Assembly: GCA_937900425.1 (NCBI GenBank)
Contig: CALCDT010000069.1
Span: forward strand, 1-64,000
DNA from: an uncultured Alphaproteobacteria bacterium
GTDB lineage: Bacteria; Pseudomonadota; Alphaproteobacteria; Rhizobiales; Pleomorphomonadaceae
DNA length: 64,000 nt
Reading direction: 5' to 3'
The notes beneath the pieces are model-generated. The model worked only from the letters and a program-made list of their open reading frames with translations. It was not told the DNA's origin and searched no databases. Position numbers and translations under genes: made by a program. This document shows, piece by piece, positions 7,951 through 18,473 of this stretch (the first letter of the stretch is position 1; the number at the start of each line of letters is the position of its first letter).

Positions 7951-10900
7951 GTGACGCAGCTCGATTTCGTTCATCTGCGGGTGCATTCGGCCTACTCCCT
8001 GCTGGAGGGGGCGCTGCCGCTCGGCAAGATCGTCGACCTCGCCGCGAAGGACCGCCAGCCCGCCGTCGCCGTCACCGACCGGGGCAATCTGTTCGGGGCC
8101 CTCGAATTTTCCGAGAAGGCCTCCGGCGCCGGCCTGCAGCCGATCGTCGGCTGCGAGATCGCGATCGACTACGGCGACGAGGCGATCGATCCGAGGAAGC
8201 TCAACGCCGGCCCGCCGCTTCACGGCCTGCTGCTGATCGCCGCGACGCGCGAGGGCTTCGACAATCTGGTGACACTGGTCAGCCGGTCCTACATGGACAC
8301 CGCCTCCGGCGCTCCGCCCCATCTGCCGATCACGGCGCTCGAAGGCATGACAGCGGGCATCCTCGCGCTCACGGGCGGCCCGGGCGGCGGCGTCGACCGG
8401 GCGCTCGTCGCCGGCCACGAGACCCTCGCCGCCGGCCGGCTCGACCGGCTCGCGGCGTTGTTCGGCGACCGGCTCTATGTCGAGATCCAGCGCCACGGCC
8501 TGGAAGACGAGAAGATCGCCGAGCCGGGACTGCTCGACCTCGCCTATGCCCGCGGACTGCCGATCGTCGCCACCAACGAATGCTTTTTTCCGGCACGTGA
8601 CGACTTCGAGGCCCACGACGCGCTGATCGCCATCTCCGAGGGGCGCGTCCTCGCCGAGGACGACCGGCGGCGGCTGTCGCCCGAGCATTATTTCAAGACC
8701 CGCAGGGAGATGGTCGCGACCTTCGCCGACCTGCCGGAGGCGGTCGCGACCACCGTCGAGATCGCCCGGCGCTGCGTCCACCGGCCGAAGAAGCGCAAGC
8801 CGATCCTGCCGCGCTTCGCGGGAGCCGGGGTCGCCGACGTCGACGAGGCCGACAAGGCGGAGGCGGCGGAACTGGTGCGGCAGGCGCGCGAGGGCCTCGC
8901 CGACCGCCTCGCCCGCCACGGCACCGCGCCGGGTCTTTCCGAGGCCGACTATGCCGCGCGGCTCGACTTCGAGCTCTCGATCATCACCCGGATGAAGTTC
9001 CCGGGTTATTTCCTCATCGTCGCCGACTTCATCAAGTGGGCCAAGGTCCACGGCATTCCGGTCGGTCCGGGGCGCGGCTCGGGCGCGGGCTCGCTCGTCG
9101 CCTGGTCGCTGACGATCACCGACCTCGACCCGATGCGCTTCGCCCTGCTGTTCGAGCGGTTTCTCAATCCCGAGCGCGTGTCGATGCCGGACTTCGACAT
9201 CGACTTCTGTCAGGACCGCCGCGACGAGGTGATCCGCTACGTTCAGGAGAAATACGGCCGCCAGCAGGTCGCCCAGATCATCACCTTCGGCACCCTGCAG
9301 GCGCGGGCGGTGCTGCGCGACGTCGGCCGCGTCCTGCAGATGCCCTACGGCCAGGTCGACCGGCTCTGCAAGCTGGTGCCGCAGAACCCGGCCAATCCGG
9401 TGACGCTGGCCCAGGCCATCGCCGACGAGCCGCGCCTGCGCGAGGCCCGGCGCGAGGAGGAGATCGTCGACCGGCTGCTCGACATGTCGCTGAAGCTCGA
9501 GGGGCTCTACCGCCACGCCTCGACCCACGCCGCCGGCATCGTCATCGGCGACCGCCCGCTCGACCAGCTGGTGCCGCTCTACCGCGACCCGCGCTCCGAC
9601 ATGCCGGTCACCCAGTACAACATGAAGTGGGTCGAGAGCGCCGGCCTCGTCAAGTTCGACTTCCTCGGCCTCAAGACGCTGACCGTGCTGCAGAAGGCGG
9701 TCGACCTCATCACCCGGCGCGGCGTCACCATCGATTTGTCGGCGCTGCCCCTCGACGACGCGCCGACCTACGCGCTGCTCCAGCGCGGCGAGACCGTCGG
9801 CGTGTTCCAGTTGGAGTCGATGGGCATGCGCAAGGCGATCGCCGACATCAAGCCCGACCGTTTCGAGGACATCATCGCCCTCGTCGCGCTCTACCGGCCG
9901 GGTCCGATGGCCAACATTCCGGTCTACGGCGCCCGCAAGCACGGCCACGAGCAGCCGGACTACATTCACCCCAAGCTCGAGCCCGTGCTGAAGGAGACCT
10001 ACGGCATCATCGTCTACCAGGAACAGGTGATGCAGATCGCGCAGATCCTGTCCGGCTATTCGCTCGGCGAGGCCGACCTGCTGCGCCGGGCGATGGGCAA
10101 GAAGATCAAGGCGGAGATGGACGTCCAGCGCGTGCGTTTCGTCGAGGGCGCGCTGAAGGAGGGCATCGACAAGGCCCGGGCCGACACCATTTTCGACCTG
10201 CTCGCCAAATTCGCCGACTACGGCTTCAACAAGTCCCACGCGGCCGCCTACGCCCTCGTCGCCTATCAGACCGCCTATCTCAAGGCCAACTTCCCGGTCG
10301 AGTTCATGGCGGCCTCGATGACGCTCGACATGGGCAACACCGACAAGCTCGGCGATTTCCGGCGCGAGGCGATCCGCCTCGGCCACCGCGTGCTGCCGCC
10401 CTGCGTCAATCGCTCCGACGTCGAGTTCGAGGTCGAGGTCGACGGCGAAGGCGGCGCGATCTTCTACGCCCTCGCCGCGGTCAAAGGCGTCGGCCGGCAG
10501 GCCGTCGAGCATATCGTCGCGGTGCGCGGCGAGCGCCCTTTCGCCGACCTCTCCGACTTCGCGGCGCGGATCCAGCCGAAGGCGCTCAACAAGCGGATGA
10601 TGGAGAGCCTCGTCGCCGCCGGCGCCTTCGACGCGCTGGAACCCAACCGCGCCCGCATGTTCGAGGGCATCGAACGGGTCCTCGTCGCGGCCGCCGACCG
10701 GGCCGAGCGCGAGGCCAGCGGGCAGGGCGGCCTGTTCGGTGGTGCGGCCGAGGTCGAACCCGTCCGCCTGCCGCAGCGCCCGCCGTGGCTGCCGGAGGAG
10801 ACGCTGCAGCGCGAGCACGCGGCCATCGGCTTCTATCTCTCCGCCCACCCGCTCGACGCCTATGCGAGCCTGCTCGGGCGGCTCCGGGTCCAGAGCTGGG

Positions 10901-11412
10901 CCGAGTTCTCGGCCGCGGTGAAGCGGGGCGCGGGTGCCGGGCGGCTCGCCGGCACCGTCGTCAGCCGGCAGGAGCGCAAGACCAAGTCCGGCAACAAGAT
11001 GGGCATCCTCGGCATTTCCGATCCCACCGGACAGTACGAGGCGGTGATCTTCTCGGAGGGGCTCAATCACTACCGCGACCTGCTGGAGCCCGGCCGCTCG
11101 GTCATCGTCCTCGTCGGTGCCGAGGACCGGCCCGAAGGCATCAGCGTGCGCATCGACTCGGTCGAACCGCTCGACGAGGCCGCGGCCAAGCTGCAGCACA
11201 GCCTGCGGGTCTTCCTGCGCAGCGCCGAGCCGCTGGAGAGCCTGTCGCGGCAGCTCGCCGGCGGCGGCGACGGTGACGTCTCGCTGATCGTGCTGGCGGA
11301 GAGCGGCGTCCGCGAAGTCGAGGTCAGGCTGCCTGGCCGCTACAAGGTCTCGCCGCAACTCGCCGGCGCGCTCAAGGCGGTGCCGGGCGTCGTCCACGTC
11401 GAACTCGCCTGA
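7951..11412 (+). CDS. dnaE: DNA polymerase III alpha subunit DnaE
   Basis: Replicative polymerase subunit, 1153 residues, about the family length. The N-terminal PHP domain opens with FVHLRVHSAYSLLEGA. Palm catalytic aspartates are Asp416 and Asp418 in MPDFDIDF, and Asp570 in VKFDFLGLKTL. GPGRGSGAGSLVAW (about 371-384) and the LYRPGPMANIPVY motif are present. Helix-hairpin-helix and OB-fold regions follow. I chose the GTG at 7951: the product then begins MTQLDFVHLRVHSAYS, and AGGAGG at 7940-7945 lies 5 nt upstream. The upstream in-frame extension is arginine-rich and runs into the palindrome region. Confidence 0.97.
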   Translation: MTQLDFVHLRVHSAYSLLEGALPLGKIVDLAAKDRQPAVAVTDRGNLFGALEFSEKASGAGLQPIVGCEIAIDYGDEAIDPRKLNAGPPLHGLLLIAATREGFDNLVTLVSRSYMDTASGAPPHLPITALEGMTAGILALTGGPGGGVDRALVAGHETLAAGRLDRLAALFGDRLYVEIQRHGLEDEKIAEPGLLDLAYARGLPIVATNECFFPARDDFEAHDALIAISEGRVLAEDDRRRLSPEHYFKTRREMVATFADLPEAVATTVEIARRCVHRPKKRKPILPRFAGAGVADVDEADKAEAAELVRQAREGLADRLARHGTAPGLSEADYAARLDFELSIITRMKFPGYFLIVADFIKWAKVHGIPVGPGRGSGAGSLVAWSLTITDLDPMRFALLFERFLNPERVSMPDFDIDFCQDRRDEVIRYVQEKYGRQQVAQIITFGTLQARAVLRDVGRVLQMPYGQVDRLCKLVPQNPANPVTLAQAIADEPRLREARREEEIVDRLLDMSLKLEGLYRHASTHAAGIVIGDRPLDQLVPLYRDPRSDMPVTQYNMKWVESAGLVKFDFLGLKTLTVLQKAVDLITRRGVTIDLSALPLDDAPTYALLQRGETVGVFQLESMGMRKAIADIKPDRFEDIIALVALYRPGPMANIPVYGARKHGHEQPDYIHPKLEPVLKETYGIIVYQEQVMQIAQILSGYSLGEADLLRRAMGKKIKAEMDVQRVRFVEGALKEGIDKARADTIFDLLAKFADYGFNKSHAAAYALVAYQTAYLKANFPVEFMAASMTLDMGNTDKLGDFRREAIRLGHRVLPPCVNRSDVEFEVEVDGEGGAIFYALAAVKGVGRQAVEHIVAVRGERPFADLSDFAARIQPKALNKRMMESLVAAGAFDALEPNRARMFEGIERVLVAAADRAEREASGQGGLFGGAAEVEPVRLPQRPPWLPEETLQREHAAIGFYLSAHPLDAYASLLGRLRVQSWAEFSAAVKRGAGAGRLAGTVVSRQERKTKSGNKMGILGISDPTGQYEAVIFSEGLNHYRDLLEPGRSVIVLVGAEDRPEGISVRIDSVEPLDEAAAKLQHSLRVFLRSAEPLESLSRQLAGGGDGDVSLIVLAESGVREVEVRLPGRYKVSPQLAGALKAVPGVVHVELA

Positions 11413-11508
11413 GCGATCCTGGCGGGGAATGGGAGGACCGGCGAGGGCGCGGAGGCCGCGAGGAGGGCCCCGGACGGGCGGAGCGCGGATTTCCGCGCCT
11501 TTGCCGGC

Positions 11509-11536
11509 TTGCCAAGCGGCGGCGCGTCGACTATAG
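11509..11536 (+). promoter_or_regulatory. probable rpsB promoter
   Basis: TTGCCA (11509-11514) and CTATAG (11531-11536) with 16 bp between them resemble the alphaproteobacterial housekeeping promoter. They lie about 110 bp before rpsB, leaving a leader in which ribosomal protein S2 autoregulation could act. Confidence 0.5.
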
Positions 11537-11646
11537 GAGCCGCCATCTCACACGCGGGACGCGGGTGCGTTGACACGTACCCATCCGGTGGCCGGTCATC
11601 CGGTCCATTCCCGCGGAGGATCAACCGGTAAAGGACACCATTCATC

Positions 11647-12426
11647 ATGGCTCTGCCCGATTTCTCCATGCGCCAGCTGCTCGAGGCCGGCGTCCACTTC
11701 GGCCACCAGACCCACCGCTGGAACCCGAAGATGGCGACCTTCATCTTCGGCGCCCGCAACAACATCCACATTCTCGACCTCGCCCAGACCGTGCCGATGC
11801 TGCATCAGGCGCTGAAGGCGATCAGCGACACCGTCGCCCAGGGCGGCCGCGTGCTCTTCGTCGGCACCAAGCGCCAGGCCCAGGACCCGATCGCCGAGGC
11901 CGCCCGCAAGTCGGCGCAGTATTTCGTCAACAGCCGCTGGCTCGGCGGCATGCTGACCAACTGGAAGACGATCTCGATCTCGATCCAGCGCCTGCGCAAG
12001 CTCGACGAGATGCTGGCGGGCGAGAAGGCGCAGCACCTGACGAAGAAGGAGCGCCTCAACCTGACCCGCGAGCGCGACAAGCTCGAGCGCGCCCTCGGCG
12101 GCATCAAGGACATGGGCGGCGTCCCGGACCTCATCGTGGTGATCGACACCAACAAGGAGGCCATCGCCATCCAGGAGGCCCGCCGCCTCGGCATCCCGGT
12201 CGCCGCGATCGTCGATTCGAACTGCGATCCGGACGGCATCGCCTTCCCGGTTCCCGGTAACGACGACGCCGGCCGCGCGCTGGCGCTCTACTGCGAGCTG
12301 TTCGCCCGTGCCGCCATCGACGGCATCTCGCGCGGCCAGGGCGACTTCGGCATCGACATCGGCGCCTCCGAGGAGATCCTCGAGGAGCCGGCCCTCGCCG
12401 AGGTCGACGAAGCCGCCGCCGGCTGA
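11647..12426 (+). CDS. rpsB: 30S ribosomal protein S2
   Basis: Small-subunit protein S2, 259 residues. The start [20 protein letters not shown] and the segments [18 protein letters not shown] and [18 protein letters not shown] are characteristic. AAGGA at 11631-11635 lies 11 nt before the ATG. It opens the conserved rpsB-tsf-pyrH-frr series. The last 20 residues are an acidic, alanine-rich tail usual for alphaproteobacteria. Confidence 0.98.
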   Translation: MALPDFSMRQLLEAGVHFGHQTHRWNPKMATFIFGARNNIHILDLAQTVPMLHQALKAISDTVAQGGRVLFVGTKRQAQDPIAEAARKSAQYFVNSRWLGGMLTNWKTISISIQRLRKLDEMLAGEKAQHLTKKERLNLTRERDKLERALGGIKDMGGVPDLIVVIDTNKEAIAIQEARRLGIPVAAIVDSNCDPDGIAFPVPGNDDAGRALALYCELFARAAIDGISRGQGDFGIDIGASEEILEEPALAEVDEAAAG

Positions 12427-12761
12427 TCGGCGCCGTCGTCGGAGCGATGCGGACGGGACGGGTGCCGAATCCGGCCTCGTCCGACCGCTCAGGCCGTGCC
12501 GGACGGCCGTGCCGGACCGCGGATCGATCGGTCGCCGGCATCGGCCGGGGGCGACGGCGAGCGGGTCCGGACGTGAAGCGGTTTCGTCACGTCCGGCTGC
12601 AAGGAACTGAATTCATGGGAGTTGGGGGCATCTGCTCCCTCCCGAGGCGGATGGCGATCATCCGGCGTCATTCCGCTGTCATCCGGCCGGGGTCATTGAA
12701 CCCGGCCTCTGGCCCGGAGGGCGCCGCGAGTCGCCCCGGGCAGAACAAGGGAATCGAGAGA
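12427..12761. other. rpsB-tsf intergenic region
   Basis: 335 bp without a gene, unusually long for this pair. Apart from the hairpin at 12567-12596 nothing clear is visible; frames through it lack plausible coding content. Confidence 0.5.
12567..12596 (+). other. 10-bp stem-loop between rpsB and tsf
   Basis: Perfect 10-bp stem (12567-12576 with 12587-12596) around a 10-nt loop. It has no T run, so it is more likely a partial attenuator or processing site than a full terminator, setting the S2:EF-Ts ratio. Confidence 0.4.
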
Positions 12762-13688
12762 ATGGCTATCTCCGCTGCACAGGTGAAGGACCTGCGCGAG
12801 AAGACCGGCGCGGGCATGATGGACTGCAAGAACGCCCTCATCGAGACCGACGGCGACATGGAAGCGGCCATCGACTGGCTGCGCGCCAAGGGCCTGTCCA
12901 AGGCGGCCAAGAAGGCCGGCCGCGTCGCGGCCGAGGGCCTCGTCGGCGTCGCCGTGTCCGGCACCGGCGCGGCGGTGGTCGAGGTGAACTCGGAGACCGA
13001 CTTCGTCGCCCGCAACGTCGCCTTCCAGACCCTCGTCCGCGACGTCGCCGCGGTGGCGGTGTCGGTCGGCGGCGACCGCGAGGCCGTGGCCGCCGCGCCC
13101 TATCCGGGCAAGGACCATTCGGTCGAGGCCGAGATCAAGGAACTCGTCGCCACCATCGGCGAGAACATGAACCTGCGCCGCACCGCCGCCCTCACCGTGG
13201 CGAACGGCGTCGTCGCGCCCTACGTCCACGCCGCCGCGGCCGACGGTCTCGGCAAGATCGGCGTGCTCGTCGCGCTCGAATCGACCGGCAACGCCGACGA
13301 GCTGACGAAGCTCGGCCGCCAGATCGCCATGCACGTCGCCGCCACCAGCCCGCTCGGCGTCACGCCGGACGAGATCGGTGCCGACGTCGTCGAGCGCGAA
13401 CGCGCGATCTTCATGGAGCAGGCCAAGGACAGCGGCAAGCCGGCCAACATCATCGAGAAGATGGTCGAAGGCCGCATCCGCAAGTTCTACGAGGAAGTGA
13501 CGCTGCTGAAGCAGCCCTTCGTGATGGACCCGGACAAGACCGTCGAGGCCGCCGTCAAGGCCGCCGAGGCGGCCGTCGGTGCCCCGGTCACGGTCAAGGC
13601 CTTCGTCCGCTTCACCCTCGGCGAGGGCATCGAGAAGGAAGAGAGCGACTTCGCCGCCGAAGTCGCCGCGGCCGCCGGCAAGTCCTGA
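12762..13688 (+). CDS. tsf: elongation factor Ts
   Basis: Guanine-nucleotide exchange factor for EF-Tu, 308 residues. The N-terminal UBA-like domain contains [16 protein letters not shown], and the EF-Tu-contacting motif is [11 protein letters not shown]. The two core repeats follow, ending [16 protein letters not shown] chose the ATG at 12762 ([16 protein letters not shown]) as the family start. A strong terminator lies just after, separating it from pyrH. Confidence 0.98.
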   Translation: MAISAAQVKDLREKTGAGMMDCKNALIETDGDMEAAIDWLRAKGLSKAAKKAGRVAAEGLVGVAVSGTGAAVVEVNSETDFVARNVAFQTLVRDVAAVAVSVGGDREAVAAAPYPGKDHSVEAEIKELVATIGENMNLRRTAALTVANGVVAPYVHAAAADGLGKIGVLVALESTGNADELTKLGRQIAMHVAATSPLGVTPDEIGADVVERERAIFMEQAKDSGKPANIIEKMVEGRIRKFYEEVTLLKQPFVMDPDKTVEAAVKAAEAAVGAPVTVKAFVRFTLGEGIEKEESDFAAEVAAAAGKS

Positions 13689-13711
13689 CCGGCCTTCTCC
13701 ACCGCTTTTCG

Positions 13712-13740
13712 ACGGCGCCGGTTCCCCCCGGCGCCGTTTT
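13712..13740 (+). terminator. intrinsic terminator of tsf
   Basis: Perfect 10-bp stem (13712-13721 with 13728-13737), loop TTCCCC, then TTT, 23 bp after the tsf stop. Confidence 0.85.
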
Positions 13741-13866
13741 CACGTGTAGGCTCGCTCGCCGCGCTTCACCGCTCCGTAACGCCCGCTCGCCGATAACGAC
13801 GCCGGGCAGGGCGGGATGACGGCGGGCGCGGCCCGCCGGCCGATCGACACACAACGAGGATCACCG

Positions 13867-14583
13867 ATGTCCGAACCGATCTACAAGCGCGTCCTGCTGA
13901 AGCTCTCGGGCGAGGCGCTGATGGGTGACAAGGGCTTCGGCATCGATTCGGCCGTCGTCACCCGGGTCGCCGCCGAGATCGTCGAGGCGCAGAAGCTCGG
14001 CGTCCAGGTCGGCGTCGTCGTCGGCGGCGGCAACATCTTCCGCGGCGTCAAGGTCGCGGCCGAGGGCGGGGACCGCACCACCGGCGACTATCTCGGCATG
14101 CTGGCGACGGTGATGAACGGCCTCGCCATCCGCAGCGCCATCGAGAAGCTCGGCGTGCGCGCCCGGGTGTTCTCGGCCATCGATATGCCGGTGGTCTGCT
14201 CGACCTTCACCCAGCGCGACGCCCGCAAGGCCTTCGAGAGCGGGCACGTCGTCGTCTTCGTCGGCGGCACCGGCAACCCGTTCTTCACCACCGACAGTGG
14301 TGCGGCGCTGCGTGCGGCCGAGATGAACTGCGACGGCCTGTTCAAGGGCACCCAGGTCGACGGCGTCTACAGCGCCGACCCCAAGCGCGACCCCGCGGCC
14401 GTCCGCTACGACAAGCTCAGCCACCAGGACGTCCTCGCCCGGGGACTCGAGGTGATGGACGCGGCGGCGATTGCCCTTGCCCGCGATAATCGTATTCCGG
14501 TAATCGTCTTTTCCATTCACGAACCCGGGGCCTTCGTCGAGGTGCTCCGGGGCGCGGGGCGTTCCACGCTGATCGCGGACTGA
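13867..14583 (+). CDS. pyrH: UMP kinase
   Basis: Bacterial-type UMP kinase of the amino-acid kinase fold, making UDP from UMP and ATP; hexameric and cytoplasmic. 238 residues. Visible motifs are KRVLLKLSGEALMG (phosphate-binding start), GVVVGGGNIFRG (about residues 49-60), CSTFTQRDA and TQVDGVYSADPK. The ATG at 13867 gives the family N-terminus and has GAGGA upstream. Confidence 0.98.
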   Translation: MSEPIYKRVLLKLSGEALMGDKGFGIDSAVVTRVAAEIVEAQKLGVQVGVVVGGGNIFRGVKVAAEGGDRTTGDYLGMLATVMNGLAIRSAIEKLGVRARVFSAIDMPVVCSTFTQRDARKAFESGHVVVFVGGTGNPFFTTDSGAALRAAEMNCDGLFKGTQVDGVYSADPKRDPAAVRYDKLSHQDVLARGLEVMDAAAIALARDNRIPVIVFSIHEPGAFVEVLRGAGRSTLIAD

Positions 14584-14658
14584 CCGGGCCGCAGAGCCTG
14601 CCGGCCCGGCGCCGCGCCCGCGCGGACCCGACGACGAGATTACGAAGAGGATTGCGAC

Positions 14659-15222
14659 ATGGCCGAAGCCACTCTCGACATCGAGGATCTGAAGCGGCGG
14701 ATGCAGAGCACGATCTCGGTGTTCCGCAACGAGCTCTCGGGCCTTCGCACCGGCCGGGCCAGCGCCAGCCTGCTCGACCCGATCGTGGTCGAGGCCTGGG
14801 GCGCGACCATGCCGCTCAACCAGGTCGCCACCGTCAGCGTGCCGGAATCGCGGATGATCGCGGTCCAGGTCTGGGACAAGCAGATGGTCGGCGCGGTGGA
14901 GCGCGCGATCCGCGAATCGAACCTCGGTCTCAACCCGATCACCGACGGCACCATGCTGCGTCTGCCGATCCCCGAGCTCAACACCGAGCGCCGCAAGGAG
15001 CTGGTCAAGATCGCGCACAAATACGCCGAGCAGACCAAGGTCGCCGTCCGTCACGTCCGCCGCGACGGCATGGATTCGCTCAAGAAGCTGGAAAAGGACG
15101 GGTCCATCGGCGAGGATGAATCGCGCGTGCTCGCCGACCGGGTCCAGAAGCTCACCGACGAGACCATCGCCGAGGCCGACAAGCTGCTCGTCACCAAGGA
15201 GCAGGAGATCATGCAGGTCTGA
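14659..15222 (+). CDS. frr: ribosome recycling factor
   Basis: Releases ribosomes from mRNA after termination together with EF-G. 187 residues, normal length, with [16 protein letters not shown] near the N-terminus and the long-helix segment [27 protein letters not shown]. It follows pyrH by 75 bp, the universal order. AAGAGG precedes the start. Confidence 0.98.
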   Translation: MAEATLDIEDLKRRMQSTISVFRNELSGLRTGRASASLLDPIVVEAWGATMPLNQVATVSVPESRMIAVQVWDKQMVGAVERAIRESNLGLNPITDGTMLRLPIPELNTERRKELVKIAHKYAEQTKVAVRHVRRDGMDSLKKLEKDGSIGEDESRVLADRVQKLTDETIAEADKLLVTKEQEIMQV

Positions 15223-15354
15223 CGGTCGCAGGGCCCGGCGCGCGGGCGAGGCCGGCCCGCCGCCTCACGCCGTCGCCGGCCGGGCCTGCGCAAGGGACGG
15301 CCCTCCGCGGAGTGGCATCCTGCACCACGACAACGACGGGGCCACGGGTGGGGC

Positions 15355-16122
15355 ATGACGGTCAGGACCGAAGCGGTGGCGGAACGCACGATCGAGACGG
15401 GTGACGCCGCCGCGCCCCGTCACGTCGCCATCATCATGGACGGCAACGGCCGCTGGGCCCGCCATCGCGGCCTGTCCCGGGTCGAGGGCCATCGTCGCGG
15501 CGTCCAGACCCTGCGCGACATCGTCCGCCACGCCGCCCGCCGCGGCATCGGCTACCTGACGCTCTATTCCTTCAGCTCGGAGAACTGGAGCCGCCCCGCC
15601 GAGGAGATCGGCGAGCTGTTCCGCCTGCTGCGCGTCTTCATCCGCAAGGATCTGATCGAACTGCACCGTGCCGGAATCAAGGTCCGGGTGGTCGGCTCGC
15701 GGACGGGACTTCCCGACGACATCGGCACCCTGCTCGAGGAGGCGGAGACCCTGACCGCCGCCAACGAGGCGATGACGCTCGTCGTCGCCTTCAACTACGG
15801 CAGCCGCGCCGAGATGGTCGAGGCGGTCCGGCGCATCGCCGAGGAGGTCGCCGCCGGCCGGCTCGACCCGGAGGCGATCGACGAGGCGGCGGTGGAGAGG
15901 CGGCTGATGACGGCCGGCATCCCGGACCCCGACCTCATCATCCGCACCAGCGGCGAGCAGCGGCTGTCCAATTTCCTGCTGTGGCAGGCGGCCTATTCGG
16001 AATTCGTCTTCGTGCCGACGCTCTGGCCCGACTTCGCGCCGGCCGATCTCGACGACGCCCTCAGGCAGTTCGGCGCCCGCGAGCGTCGCTTCGGGGGCCT
16101 GACCGCCCGGACCGATCCATGA
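15355..16122 (+). CDS. uppS: undecaprenyl diphosphate synthase (cis-prenyltransferase)
   Basis: Makes the C55 lipid carrier used for peptidoglycan and polysaccharide synthesis. 255 residues. Diphosphate-binding loop [13 protein letters not shown] has catalytic Asp29; the conserved YSFSSENW and the C-terminal [15 protein letters not shown] motif are intact. About 20 unconserved residues precede the core. The stop overlaps the cdsA start (ATGA), so translation is probably coupled. Confidence 0.98.
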   Translation: MTVRTEAVAERTIETGDAAAPRHVAIIMDGNGRWARHRGLSRVEGHRRGVQTLRDIVRHAARRGIGYLTLYSFSSENWSRPAEEIGELFRLLRVFIRKDLIELHRAGIKVRVVGSRTGLPDDIGTLLEEAETLTAANEAMTLVVAFNYGSRAEMVEAVRRIAEEVAAGRLDPEAIDEAAVERRLMTAGIPDPDLIIRTSGEQRLSNFLLWQAAYSEFVFVPTLWPDFAPADLDDALRQFGARERRFGGLTARTDP

Positions 16123-16955
16123 GCGGCGACGGCGGCCCGCGGCCGAAATCCGACCTGCGCCTTCGCGTCCTCTCCGCGCTGGTGCTCGTGCCGGTCGCCC
16201 TCGGTCTCGCCTTCGTCGGCGGCCTGCCCTTCACGCTGCTGGTCGCCCTCGTCTGCGGCCTGATCATGATCGAGTGGCTCGCCGTCACCGGCTCGTCCTA
16301 CTCGCGCTACGGCGGCCGGGCGCTCGCGGTCCTCGTCGCCCTCGTCGTCGCCGGTGCCGCGGTCGACCCGCTTTCGGCCCTCGGCATTCTCGTGCTCGGC
16401 TGCGGGATGACGCTGTCGGCGGCGACGGTGCGCGGCGAGATGGTCTGGTCGGCCGGCGGCCTCGTCTACGCCGCCCTGCCGGGCTGGTCGATCGCGCTGC
16501 TGCGCGGCACCGGCGACGACGGCTTCCTCGCCATCGCCCTCCTGTTCCTGACGATCTGGGCGACCGACAGCGGCGCCTATTTCGTCGGCCGCACCCTCGG
16601 TGGCCCGAAGCTCGCCCCGCGGATCTCGCCGAAGAAGACGTGGTCGGGCGCGATCGGCGGCACGTTCGTCGCCGTCGTCGCCGCCTATGTCTTCGCCCGC
16701 GTCGCCGGCCTTCCCTCCGCCGGGGCGGTCGCCGGCGTGGCGCTGGTCCTCTCAGTCGTCTCCCAGGGCGGCGATCTCTTCGAGTCCTTCGTCAAGCGCC
16801 GCTTCGGCGTCAAGGATTCCGGCCACATCATCCCCGGCCACGGCGGCGTCATGGACCGGCTCGACAGCCTCGTCACCGCCGGCGTCGCCGCCGCCGCCAT
16901 CGGCTGGTACCGGGGCGGCTTCGCCGACATGGCCGGCGGCCTGCTGAGGTGGTGA
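16119..16955 (+). CDS. cdsA: phosphatidate cytidylyltransferase
   Basis: Integral membrane enzyme making CDP-diacylglycerol from phosphatidate and CTP for phospholipid synthesis. 278 residues with about eight hydrophobic segments. The CDP-DAG synthase motifs are [13 protein letters not shown] and the C-terminal signature [19 protein letters not shown]. The ATG at 16119 overlaps the uppS stop; longer upstream frames run through uppS and are not real. Confidence 0.97.
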   Translation: MSGDGGPRPKSDLRLRVLSALVLVPVALGLAFVGGLPFTLLVALVCGLIMIEWLAVTGSSYSRYGGRALAVLVALVVAGAAVDPLSALGILVLGCGMTLSAATVRGEMVWSAGGLVYAALPGWSIALLRGTGDDGFLAIALLFLTIWATDSGAYFVGRTLGGPKLAPRISPKKTWSGAIGGTFVAVVAAYVFARVAGLPSAGAVAGVALVLSVVSQGGDLFESFVKRRFGVKDSGHIIPGHGGVMDRLDSLVTAGVAAAAIGWYRGGFADMAGGLLRW

Positions 16956-16957
16956 CG

Positions 16958-18181
16958 ATGGACGAGCCCGCCGTGACGGGAGGTGCCGCGAGGGGCGGGC
17001 AGGGGGATGCACCGCTGCGCCTCTCGATCCTCGGGTCGACCGGCTCGGTCGGCAAGAGCACCGTCGACCTCGTCGAGCGGTCGCCGGACCGCTACCGCGT
17101 GGTGGCTCTGACCGCCAACGGTGCGGTGGAGGCGCTGGCCCGGCAGGCGATCGCGCTGCGGGCCGAGGTCGCCGCCGTCGCCGACGCGTCGAAGGCGGCC
17201 GAGCTGCGCGCCCTGCTCGCCGGCACGGCCACCCGCGTTCTCGCCGGGCCGCAGGGCGTCGTCGAGGCGGCCTCGCTTGCGGCCGACGTCACCGTCGCCG
17301 CGATCGTCGGCTCGGCCGGCCTCGCCCCGGCGCTCGCCGCGGTCGAGGCCTCCGCCACCGTCGCACTCGCCAACAAGGAATGCCTCGTCTGCGCCGGGCC
17401 CGAGTTCATGCGCCGCGCCGCCGTGCACGGAACCCGCATCCTGCCGGTCGATTCCGAGCACAACGCCATCTTCCAGGTGCTGGAGGAGGCCAACCGCGAC
17501 GCGGTCGCCGAGGTGATCCTCACCGCGTCGGGCGGGCCTTTCCGTACGCTGTCGCGAGAGGAGATGACCCGGGTGCGCCGGGAGGACGCCCTGCGCCATC
17601 CGAACTGGTCGATGGGCGCCAAGATCACCGTCGATTCGGCGACGATGATGAACAAGGGCCTCGAGCTGATCGAGGCTCACCATCTCTTCGGCTTTTCGCC
17701 CGACCAGTTGAGCGTGCTCGTCCACCCGCAATCCGTGGTCCACGGCCTCGTCCGCTACCGTGACGGATCGCTGCTCGCCCAGATGGGCAGCCCGGACATG
17801 CGCACGCCGATCGCCCACTGTCTCGCCTGGCCGCGGCGTGCGGCGGCGCCGGTCGAGCCGCTCGATCTCGCCAGGCTCGGCACCCTGACCTTCGAGGCCG
17901 CCGACCGCGTGCGATTCCCCTGTCTCGCCCTCGCCGAGGCGGCGCTTCGCCGCGGACCGGCGGCGACCAACGTCCTCAACGCCGCCAACGAAATCGCGGT
18001 CGCGGCCTTCCTCGACGGGCGGATCGGCTATCTCGCCATCGCCGACGTCGTCGAGCGGACGCTGTCCGCGGGAGAGGCGGGCGGCCTCCTCGTCGATCCG
18101 GCGGGGCTCGACGACGCGCTTGACCTCGATCGTGCGGCGCGGCAAAAAGCGGTCGAGGCCGTTCGTATGCTCGCCTTCTGA
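16958..18181 (+). CDS. dxr: 1-deoxy-D-xylulose 5-phosphate reductoisomerase
   Basis: Second step of the MEP isoprenoid pathway, converting DXP to MEP with NADPH and a divalent metal. 407 residues. NADPH-binding GSTGSVGKST starts at residue 26 after an extension of about 20 residues. Metal and substrate motifs PVDSEHNAIFQ and SMGAKITVDSATMMNKG are intact. The ATG is 2 bp after the cdsA stop. It supplies precursors for UppS, encoded two genes upstream. Confidence 0.97.
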   Translation: MDEPAVTGGAARGGQGDAPLRLSILGSTGSVGKSTVDLVERSPDRYRVVALTANGAVEALARQAIALRAEVAAVADASKAAELRALLAGTATRVLAGPQGVVEAASLAADVTVAAIVGSAGLAPALAAVEASATVALANKECLVCAGPEFMRRAAVHGTRILPVDSEHNAIFQVLEEANRDAVAEVILTASGGPFRTLSREEMTRVRREDALRHPNWSMGAKITVDSATMMNKGLELIEAHHLFGFSPDQLSVLVHPQSVVHGLVRYRDGSLLAQMGSPDMRTPIAHCLAWPRRAAAPVEPLDLARLGTLTFEAADRVRFPCLALAEAALRRGPAATNVLNAANEIAVAAFLDGRIGYLAIADVVERTLSAGEAGGLLVDPAGLDDALDLDRAARQKAVEAVRMLAF

Positions 18182-18473
18182 CCTTCGGGCGGGGCCCGCA
18201 CGCGCCGGCGTGCGATCACCGGACCTGACGCGCGCCGCAGGCGGGCGATCCGGTTGGTAGGATTTGTGAAGGTTTTTGCGTAAATATGCGTGCAAGAGCG
18301 CGTGGGCCTGCGTCCACGACGGCACGTTCAGCCGGCCTTCTTCCGCGTTTCGGGGGAGGGCCGCCCCCTCATGTCCTCGCGGCGCGTCGCCGGCGAGGCC
18401 GGGAAGCGTGCCTTGCTCCGGTGCCGCGTATCGGCACCGACGGTAGTGCGTCGCGCAGGAAGAGCGGTGTCCG
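18182..18473. other. dxr-rseP intergenic region
   Basis: 292 bp without a gene. A short AT-rich run near 18255-18290 (TTTGTGAAGGTTTTTGCG and following) is the probable promoter area for rseP, but no well-spaced -35/-10 pair could be assigned. Confidence 0.4.

Noticed and set aside
7255..11397. A 1380-codon open frame on the minus strand opposite dnaE
   Set aside because: It is the antisense shadow of dnaE: long stop-free antisense frames are expected at this GC content. The translation is Arg/Asp/Glu/Val-rich with no motif, while the plus strand gives a complete DnaE.
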